Source: an uncultured Trueperaceae bacterium (lineage in GTDB: Bacteria; Deinococcota; Deinococci; Deinococcales; Trueperaceae). From it: a stretch of 5,881 bases of DNA. The stretch spans positions 1 through 5,881 of the forward strand of contig CALDPK010000187.1 of NCBI GenBank assembly GCA_937911855.1. Direction: 5' to 3'. Shown piece after piece: positions 1 to 4,779 of this stretch (position 1 is the stretch's first letter; every line of letters starts with the position of its first letter). A program made the position numbers and the translations under genes. The notes beneath the pieces are model-generated. The model had not been told where the DNA came from and ran no database searches. It was given only the letters and a program-made list of their open reading frames with translations.

Positions 1-525
1 CGATTCTTCGCGGATGCTGCAGGGCGGTCGATCGGCCACGGAATGCTTCACTTCTTCCGGACGCGAATCGTGTGGGAAGGGCAGTGCTACGAGCACCTCC
101 GGATCCGGAACTTTGGAGCAGAGCCAGCCCGCCTCCCGTTCACCTATCTGTTCTCGACCGACTATGCGGACATATTCGAGGTGCGCGGTAACAGGCGTCC
201 TCGACGCGGCGTGAGGCTCCCGGTTGAGGTTTTCGAGGACGGCGTACGACTCCGGTATCAGGGCCTGGACGACGTCACCAGGACCACCGTCATCCGTTTC
301 GCGCCCGCCCCGGTGGACATCATGGAGGGCGCCGCGCGGTTCGACGTGGAGCTGGCTCGGCAGGAGGAGTACGATCTCTACTGCCGCGTCTCCTGCAGCG
401 CCGAGGAATCCGCAGAGACGATTCATTACGGCGACGTGCTGAAGAGGCGGAGGGAGCACTCCGTCGAGCTGCGGGCGCAATCTTGCCGCGTCACCACGGC
501 CGACGCCCAGTTCAACGCCTGGCTG
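1..525 (+). CDS. Glycogen debranching enzyme-like protein, internal fragment (N-terminal bis-domain), open at both ends
   Basis: Frame 1 is open from the first base, so the true start lies upstream of the window; the ATG at 43 sits inside a conserved stretch (GHGMLHFFRTRIVWEG) and is not a start. About 175 residues are present. RIRNFG, the FSTDYADIFEVRG block and the arginine-rich turn after it are typical of the N-terminal bis-domain of bacterial amylo-alpha-1,6-glucosidase-type debranching enzymes (PF14742 family), as is TADAQFNAWL at 496-525. Family members usually run to about 700 residues, and that last motif is normally followed by an RS..DL segment leading into the catalytic (alpha/alpha)6 domain. 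Here similarity stops at codon 523-525 and the frame continues into antisense pgi. The intact enzyme would act on alpha-glucan branches in the cytoplasm, but this piece has no catalytic domain. Family recognition is from motif memory; the exact substrate is uncertain. Confidence 0.8.
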
Positions 526-1794
526 GTTATAAGTGTCGATGTTGGTGAGCTCGCCCATGAGGGCCGTCTGCCACATCAGGAACTGCAGCAGTTCACCCAG
601 TGTGCCGGCGTCCAGGCGCCCGATGCGGATCGTGTAGTTGGGTCGGCCGTGCTTCGCGAGCGCGTGCGCTGTGGCTGCCTGTTCCGCGAGCAGCAGTTCA
701 CTGAAGCTGCGTCCGGCCAGGTAGTCGAGTTCGGGGATGGCAGGCTCAGGGCGCGGAATGTTCAGCTGCCGGTCCGGTTCAGCGATGCGGATGAAAGCGA
801 TCAGCTTGTTGTCAGGACCTTCGTTGAACAGCTGCACCTGGGAATGCTGGTCGGTGGCGCCCAGGGCTCCCAGTGGCGTGGAGCCTTCGTTGACGCGGCT
901 GCCGCGCCTGTCCACTGCCTTGCCCAGCGACTCCGCCCACAGCTGCACGAACCAGTCGGTCAGATACTTCAGCCTGGAACTGTACGGCATCAGGACGCTG
1001 ATCTCGCGGCCGCGCCGGTAGTTCAGGTACTGCACCAGCGCTGCCTGCGCGGCCGGGTTGTCCGCGAACGGCTTCCTGACGCTGTCGTTCGCCCGCGCAG
1101 CTCCGGCAAGCAGCTCATCGACGTCGATGCCGGCCAGGGCGATGGGCAGCAGCCCGACCGCCGAAAGCACGCTGAAGCGGCCGCCGACACTCTGCGGCAC
1201 GTCCAGGATGCGGTAGCCCTGCCGGGCAGCCAGTGGTCTGAGGATGCCGGTCTCCGGGTCGGTAGTCGCGATCACGTGGCGCGCGTACCCGGCACCGAGT
1301 TCCTCTTCGAGCCAGTTTCTGAACAGCAGGTACGCGGCCATGGTTTCGGCTGTGGTTCCGCTTTTCGAGATGACGTTCACGACAGTCGTGGCCGGCCTGA
1401 GCACGGACAGGAGGCCCGTGATCTGATCGGAATCCACGTTGTCGACGAAGTGGACGCGCAAGCCGTCACCGTCCTGCTGCTGCAGCCGCATGGGATGCTG
1501 CAGTGCGCTGGTGACGGCAAGGGCGCCCAGGCTGGAACCGCCGATGCCCAGAACGACCAGATCGGTCAGTCCTTCGGGCAGGTCACCTATGACTGCCCTG
1601 ACCGCGTCAGCGTGCTCCCGGGTCTCCGGCAGGCCGGTCCAGCCGAGCATTCCCTCAGCGTCTCCGCTTCCGGCGAACAGTGCCTTCACATGCGCATCAA
1701 GTTCAGCTGACCAGGCGGCAGTCTCCGCAGCCAGGTCGATCCCGCCGTCACCCAGGACGGCAGCGTCCACGTTTCTGAAATCCGTTTCCAGCAT
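505..1794 (-). CDS. pgi: Glucose-6-phosphate isomerase, Thermus-like short form, C-terminus missing at a join
   Basis: This enzyme interconverts glucose 6-phosphate and fructose 6-phosphate in cytoplasmic glycolysis and gluconeogenesis. The ATG at 1794 is the first start after an in-frame TGA (1800-1798); 430 recognisable codons follow. Visible motifs are GIGGSSLG (residues 83-90) and SKSGTTAET (143-151) of the phosphosugar-binding SIS folds, GGRFS (204-208), the catalytic glutamate in ESLGK (E288), DQHSQ with H317, and YNQPGVELG (422-430). MLGW near residue 49 and the overall size match the roughly 415-residue Thermus enzyme. The family signature continues QPGVExxK, where the lysine is an active-site residue. 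Here codon 431 is GTC (Val) and similarity ends, leaving about 11 residues missing. The frame then stays open to base 1 through antisense debranching-enzyme sequence, so no true stop is present. Not functional as written; probably intact in the real genome. It lies 45 bases downstream of the 1840-2307 gene on the same strand, a likely operon. Confidence 0.93.
506..525. other. Chimeric join: 20-base sequence shared by two truncated genes
   Basis: On the plus strand these bases encode the QFNAWL end of the debranching-enzyme similarity. On the minus strand they encode the QPGVELG block of Pgi. Both readings fit their family consensus, and on each side similarity stops at the edge of this block. 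The core is CAGTTCAACGCCTGGCTG. A shared inverted word of about 20 bases joining two tail-to-tail truncated genes is typical of k-mer assembly chimeras or of inverted joins from multiple-displacement amplification. A genuine rearrangement by microhomology is possible but would have destroyed both genes. Confidence 0.75.
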
Positions 1795-1839
1795 GCGTCA
1801 GTCTACCGCCACGAAAGCGGCTGCTTACAGTGCGCGCGC

Positions 1840-2307
1840 CTATACTTCGAAATCGTGCACGCGCCGCACGGAGTCCGCGACCAGCACGAACGCCTGCAGG
1901 GGTGGAAGCACGTCGAAGGCCACGAACGCGTCGACCCGGTACTTCGAGAAATCCTGCGACAGGATGCCCGTGACGACCGGGAAGCCGGCGTCGACGACAA
2001 GGAACGGTGCCTCCACATGCGTGATCCTGCCGCTGATGCGGGCGCGGCTTATGCCGGTTACTTCCATGTGTGCGACCGGGGCTTCCAGGACCTGGGCGTC
2101 TTCAGCCAGGGCGTGAACTATCACGTGACCGGGGCCGACAGACGGCAGGTACGGCCCGGTCCGCTCCATGGCGTGGAAGATGACTCCGGCAGCCTCGAGC
2201 TCCAGCAGGGGATCGTTCTCGACCCGCGGGAAAATGTATGCTTCCGCCGCTGCCTTGCGCCAGCGGGCCGTGAAACTCTCGACTGATTCCTCGAACATAT
2301 ACAACAT
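1840..2307 (-). CDS. Conserved-looking hypothetical protein, ~155 residues
   Basis: I do not recognise this protein. It begins with an amphipathic helical stretch rich in Glu, Arg and Lys (about residues 5-25, FEESVESFTARWRKAAAEAY). The rest alternates short hydrophobic strands with glycines (VGPGHVIVHAL, ISGRITHV, APFLVVDAGFPVVTGIL), suggesting a small mostly-beta cytoplasmic domain. It has no signal peptide, membrane segment or cysteines. Two starts are possible: ATG at 2307 (155 residues) or ATG at 2298 (152 residues). I favour 2298, because a TAGAAT -10-like element (2311-2306) ends 7 bases before it and no Shine-Dalgarno precedes either start, which fits leaderless translation. Its third-position GC preference looks like that of its neighbours and argues for a real gene; the plus-strand frames here are shadows. 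Same strand as pgi and 45 bases upstream of it, so probably co-transcribed. Function unknown. Confidence 0.75.
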   Translation of the reverse strand: MLYMFEESVESFTARWRKAAAEAYIFPRVENDPLLELEAAGVIFHAMERTGPYLPSVGPGHVIVHALAEDAQVLEAPVAHMEVTGISRARISGRITHVEAPFLVVDAGFPVVTGILSQDFSKYRVDAFVAFDVLPPLQAFVLVADSVRRVHDFEV

Positions 2308-2311
2308 TCTA
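2306..2311 (-). promoter_or_regulatory. Candidate -10 element (TAGAAT) of a leaderless promoter
   Basis: Read on the minus strand, TAGAAT matches five of six bases of TATAAT and the TANNNT form. Seven bases separate it from the ATG at 2298, so transcription would begin at or next to that codon. This arrangement is well known for leaderless mRNAs in Deinococcus. No convincing -35 is seen at normal spacing. The element overlaps the alternative ATG at 2307, which would then lie upstream of the transcript. Confidence 0.45.
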
Positions 2312-2339
2312 AGCTCGCGACACTGCGTCCCGGGTCACA

Positions 2340-2348
2340 TGCTAAAGT
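2340..2348 (+). promoter_or_regulatory. Possible extended -10 for the zinc-ribbon gene
   Basis: TGCTAAAGT has the TG-N extension and four of six -10 matches. It lies about 110 bases upstream of the ATG at 2460, which would give a leader of roughly 105 bases containing the hairpin at 2390-2417. No -35 match is visible, so this is a weak candidate only. Confidence 0.22.
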
Positions 2349-2373
2349 GCGGGATGTGAGTTCAGCACGACAC

Positions 2374-2463
2374 ATGCTTCGCATACAACACTCCGCCGGC
2401 AATACACCGCGCGGAGTTTCTTGTTTTCGGGAGCCCGCAGGGAAGAAGGCAGGTAGCAGATGA
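2374..2463 (+). CDS. Possible 29-codon leader ORF upstream of the zinc-ribbon gene
   Basis: ATG at 2374 opens a 29-codon frame beginning MLRIQHSAGN and ending AGKKAGSR. Its TGA (2461-2463) overlaps the ATG of the next gene as ATGA. It runs through the terminator-like hairpin at 2390-2417, so its translation could in principle affect folding and couple to the downstream start. Against it: no clear Shine-Dalgarno, no recognisable peptide, no obvious run of regulatory codons, and short frames arise by chance in GC-rich DNA. Confidence 0.22.
   Translation: MLRIQHSAGNTPRGVSCFREPAGKKAGSR
2390..2427 (+). terminator. Intrinsic-terminator-like hairpin in the leader of the zinc-ribbon gene
   Basis: ACTCCGC (2390-2396) pairs perfectly with GCGGAGT (2411-2417). 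The stem extends by CGG (2397-2399) with CCG (2407-2409), with one bulged C at 2410 and a 7-base loop. A tail of nine T in eleven bases follows (2417-2427). This is a good intrinsic terminator on the plus strand, but no plus-strand gene lies just upstream. It ends 32 bases before the ATG at 2460, so it may be an attenuator or may end a short divergent transcript. Confidence 0.5.
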
Positions 2464-3167
2464 GCGACGAAATGACCAGGCTCGCCGACGTACAGTCACA
2501 TGACCTTGAGATTGACGCACTGTTGGAGGAACGCGACCGTACTCCTGAGGAACTCACCGAGGCAATCGCCCGTCAGGAACAGCTGGAACAGCAGCTGGCA
2601 GCCAAGCTCCAGGAGTTCGAAAACCGCAACAGTGAGGTCCGCTCCAGCGAACTCGAGCTTGGCGCGCTCCAGGAACGTCGCAAGGCAGCTGCCGACTCCG
2701 CGCTATCTGCGGACAACTCGAAGGAAGTCTCCCAGTTCCAGAACCAGGAGATAATGTTCGCCACCCGCGTTCAGGAGGTCGAGGAAGACCTGCTGCCGCT
2801 CATGGAGGACGCAGAACGCCTGGGCAATGAGGTGGAAGAGCTCACCAGCCAGCTGGAAGAGATCCGGCCTCTGGTCCAGGAACTGCGCCAGGCTGAAGAG
2901 CAGCGCGTCCAGCAGATCGACGAGAAATCCGCTGCCCTCACCGAGCAGCGCGCGACCATGGTCGACGGCATCGGCGCCAGTCTCCTGTCGATCTACGAGC
3001 AGGTGCGCAAGGCCCGCAAGGGCGTGGGCATGGCGGAAGTGGTCGGCGGCAGCCGCTGCTCCGGCTGCAACGTTCACCTGCCCATCCATATCGTTCAGAA
3101 AGTACGCAAGAAGATAGGGATCATCCGCTGCCCGAGCTGCGGACGCATCCTGCATTACACCGACTGA
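2460..3167 (+). CDS. Coiled-coil C4 zinc-ribbon protein (DUF164 / FlgZ-CdsZ-like)
   Basis: The 235-residue protein has two parts. Residues about 5-185 are a heptad-rich, Glu/Gln/Arg-rich helical hairpin with almost no glycine or proline. The C-terminus carries a zinc ribbon with CSGC (C200, C203) and CPSC (C224, C227), separated by the LPIHIVQKVRKK linker typical of the family (PF02591). The NSKEVSQFQNQE segment (86-97) is the conserved turn region. Characterised relatives are Helicobacter HP0958/FlgZ, an RpoN and flagellin-mRNA binding protein, and Chlamydia CdsZ; most bacterial members, including those in non-flagellated phyla, have no settled role. The ribbon suggests nucleic-acid or protein binding in the cytoplasm. 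The ATG at 2460 is supported by a GAAGG at 2445-2449 (10-base spacing) and by the coiled coil starting immediately. No flagellar or secretion gene is nearby, so a flagellar role cannot be inferred. Length is normal and all four cysteines are present. Confidence 0.9.
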   Translation: MSDEMTRLADVQSHDLEIDALLEERDRTPEELTEAIARQEQLEQQLAAKLQEFENRNSEVRSSELELGALQERRKAAADSALSADNSKEVSQFQNQEIMFATRVQEVEEDLLPLMEDAERLGNEVEELTSQLEEIRPLVQELRQAEEQRVQQIDEKSAALTEQRATMVDGIGASLLSIYEQVRKARKGVGMAEVVGGSRCSGCNVHLPIHIVQKVRKKIGIIRCPSCGRILHYTD

Positions 3168-3197
3168 GCTGTGCGGCGCCGTAGCGCCCCAGCTCAG
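3164..3197. terminator. Bidirectional hairpin containing both convergent stop codons
   Basis: CTGAGCTG (3164-3171) is the exact reverse complement of CAGCTCAG (3190-3197). An inner stem pairs GGCGC (3175-3179) with GCGCC (3184-3188) around a 4-base loop, with a small asymmetric internal loop between the stems. The TGA of the zinc-ribbon gene (3165-3167) and the TGA of the peptidase gene (3196-3194, minus) occupy mirror positions in the outer arms. Neither side has a T tract, so it is not a textbook intrinsic terminator, but its position between convergent genes fits a shared transcript end or 3' stabiliser. Confidence 0.6.
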
Positions 3198-4189
3198 TTG
3201 AGGTAACCGATCGGATCCACCGCCGAGCCGGACTCGTGCAGTTCGAAGTGCAGGTGCGGTCCGGTCGAGATGCCCGTTGAACCCACCAGTCCGATGGGTT
3301 CGCCCTGGCTCACGTGATCGCCCACGCCGGCCAGCAGCGTGCTGAAGTGCCCGTACCAGGTCTCGTCCCCGCCCATGTGCCGGATCCGGATCAGGTACCC
3401 GTAGCCGCTCGTCGACCAGCCGGAGAACACGACCGTGCCTGAGCGTGCCGCGTAGACCGGCGTGCCGGTCGGGGCTGCCACGTCGATGCCGCGGTGGAAA
3501 TTGCTCGTGCCCATCCCCAGGTTGCGGCGGCCGAAGTACGAGGTGATGCGGCCGTGCAGCGGCCAGATGTAGCGCAGTTCTTCCTCGCGGACGCGGGCCA
3601 GGCGCTCCAGGGCAGCGGTCGGCTCGACTGCCGGCAAGAACAGCAGCATGCCCGCCTGGATATCGGCGAGGCTCCGGATCTCATTGGCGCGGGCGACCTC
3701 TATCGGGCTGACCCCGTACTCGGCGAATATGTCGGGCAGGTCGGTTATCTCTTCAAGTTTGACGACAAGGCCTTCGCGCGGCGGGATGAGCAGTTCCACT
3801 CCGGTGGGCAGGCGGTCGAGTGACGACAGGTCGGGGTTGGCTCCGACGATGGCCTCCACCGAGACCGAGTAGCGGCTGGCGATCTCGGACAGGCTCTCCC
3901 CCGGCTGCAGCACGTGCTCCTGAAAACCGGCCGGTGGTCTGGGCGCGACTTCAGCAGCACCGCCCGTCGCGTTGACATATGGCACCTGAAGGAGATCACC
4001 CGGATGGATGAGAGCGTGTTCCAGGCCATTGTAGTTCATGAGAATGTCGGTTGAAATGCCGTAACTGCTGGCGATGCTGCCGAGGGTGTCGCCCGGCTGC
4101 ACGCGCCGCAGCGCGTAACCGTCAGCTGAAGCGATGGAACAAATTGACAGGCAGACTGTAACCAGCAGGCGAACGCCGGAAGATTTCAT
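3194..4189 (-). CDS. Secreted LysM-M23 peptidoglycan endopeptidase (or EnvC/NlpD-type factor)
   Basis: The 331-residue protein starts with a Sec signal peptide: Lys2, Arg7, a hydrophobic core at about 8-20, and a likely cut after ASA (20-22). Two clear LysM domains follow at about 27-71 (QPGDTL, HPGDLLQVP) and 91-136 (QPGESLSEIASRYSVS). A third, degenerate one lies at about 142-186. The C-terminal M23 (LytM/lysostaphin-like) domain spans about 208-331. It keeps the zinc ligands H232 and D236 (HRGID) and H314, plus the second-shell histidines H281 (YGH) and H312 (HLH). With the whole set present, an active zinc endopeptidase cutting peptide cross-links is likely, acting in the periplasm or envelope and anchored to the wall by LysM. 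A GGAG (4203-4200) lies 10 bases before the ATG. The cysteines in the signal peptide do not form a good lipobox. The gene stands alone between a convergent gene and the mutase operon; a cell-division or remodelling role is inferred from the family only. Confidence 0.95.
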   Translation of the reverse strand: MKSSGVRLLVTVCLSICSIASADGYALRRVQPGDTLGSIASSYGISTDILMNYNGLEHALIHPGDLLQVPYVNATGGAAEVAPRPPAGFQEHVLQPGESLSEIASRYSVSVEAIVGANPDLSSLDRLPTGVELLIPPREGLVVKLEEITDLPDIFAEYGVSPIEVARANEIRSLADIQAGMLLFLPAVEPTAALERLARVREEELRYIWPLHGRITSYFGRRNLGMGTSNFHRGIDVAAPTGTPVYAARSGTVVFSGWSTSGYGYLIRIRHMGGDETWYGHFSTLLAGVGDHVSQGEPIGLVGSTGISTGPHLHFELHESGSAVDPIGYLN

Positions 4190-4380
4190 CAGTTGTGTAC
4201 TCCATCAGAGCCGGCAGGAATTCTGCCCCGCATAAGAAGACGGTGCGGGCGGGCCGGATCATCATGACGGCAGGGCTTAGCGGACCAGATTGTGCCCGTG
4301 CCTGCTTTTACTCATTGCGAATCTAACATCACGCGCAGTGAGAACCGCGTGCGTTGTTCCTCATTCAGGTACTCCGGACG
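4190..4380. other. Intergenic region between the mutase operon and the peptidase gene
   Basis: About 190 bases, somewhat less GC-rich near the peptidase end, with no convincing ORF. It should hold the end of the mutase transcript and the promoter of the peptidase gene, both read leftward. I see the hairpin at 4325-4355 and a weak inverted pair CCCGCA/TGCGGG around 4229-4251. I find no -35/-10 pair that I would defend. Confidence 0.5.
4325..4355 (-). terminator. Possible hairpin terminator after the mutase operon
   Basis: CACGCG (4330-4335) and CGCGTG (4346-4351) form a perfect 6-base stem around a 10-base loop. Flanking AAC (4325-4327) and GTT (4353-4355) can extend it across a small internal loop. 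It begins about 25 bases past the stop of the small mutase subunit, a fitting place for transcript termination, but no T-rich tail follows on the minus strand. Confidence 0.35.
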
Positions 4381-4779
4381 TTAATCTTCAGGCCGGAGCT
4401 GTCCTTCGAGCCAGTCGACCGCGTCCTGGATGGTGGTTCCGGGCGTGAATACCCTGCCGACACCGATCTCTTTCAGCCTGTCCAGGTCCTGGTCGGGGAC
4501 GATGCCGCCGCCGAACACGATGATGTCTCCGGCACCGCGTTCCTTCAGGCCGTCGATTACTTCGGTGAAGTAGCGCATGTGGGCGCCGGACAGGATCGAC
4601 AGTCCGACCGCCTCCACGTCCTCCTGGATGGCAGCGTTGACTATCATCGGTCCCGTCTGGCGCAGACCGGAGTAGATGACTTCCATGCCGGCGTCCCTCA
4701 GGCCACGGGCGATCACCTTGGCGCCCCTGTCGTGGCCATCCAGGCCGGGTTTGGCTATGAGTACCCGGATGGGCTTCAT
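4381..4779 (-). CDS. Coenzyme-B12-binding small subunit of acyl-CoA mutase
   Basis: This complete 132-residue protein is a stand-alone cobalamin-binding (Rossmann-like) domain. It binds adenosylcobalamin in the base-off form and forms the holoenzyme with the large subunit encoded just upstream. Motifs are GLDGHDRG with D14-x-H16-x-x-G19, where His16 is the expected lower axial cobalt ligand; SIL at 61-63 (the SxL motif); and the GGG at 90-92 followed by IVPDQD. Length matches the free small subunits of archaeal methylmalonyl-CoA, isobutyryl-CoA and 2-hydroxyisobutyryl-CoA mutases (about 130-140), not the fused MutB type. Its ATG (4779-4777) overlaps the upstream stop as ATGA, and no strong Shine-Dalgarno is visible, so translational coupling is likely. 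Automatic pipelines would name it methylmalonyl-CoA mutase C-terminal domain; the partner subunit suggests another substrate. The domain call is firm; the substrate is not set by this subunit. Confidence 0.95.
   Translation of the reverse strand: MKPIRVLIAKPGLDGHDRGAKVIARGLRDAGMEVIYSGLRQTGPMIVNAAIQEDVEAVGLSILSGAHMRYFTEVIDGLKERGAGDIIVFGGGIVPDQDLDRLKEIGVGRVFTPGTTIQDAVDWLEGQLRPED

Noticed and set aside
43..1710. A 555-codon open frame on the plus strand
   Set aside because: Only its first ~160 codons are coding (debranching enzyme). From about 526 on it is the antisense of pgi with no family-like sequence. It exists because of the join near 515, not as a real fusion protein.
505..1794. Pgi as a genuine pseudogene
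   Set aside because: The remaining 430 codons are intact with all upstream motifs. Only the end at the shared 20-base word is lost, which fits a join artefact better than decay.
1439..2116. A 225-codon plus-strand open frame
   Set aside because: It is Ser/Ala/Arg/Thr-rich shadow sequence antisense to the start of pgi and to the unknown protein gene, with no motif and no ribosome-binding site.
2703..3155. A 150-codon minus-strand open frame
   Set aside because: Antisense to the coiled coil and zinc ribbon. The Leu/Ala/Asp-rich composition is the complement of the heptad repeats.
4127..4189. Lipoprotein signal in the M23 peptidase
   Set aside because: Cysteines occur at residues 13 and 17, but VTVC and LSIC do not fit the lipobox well (Val or Ile just before Cys). 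An ASA cut site for signal peptidase I follows.
4212..4226. Near-palindrome GGCAG-GAATT-CTGCC as an operator
   Set aside because: Arms of only five bases around an EcoRI-like core occur easily by chance, and no regulator gene is adjacent.
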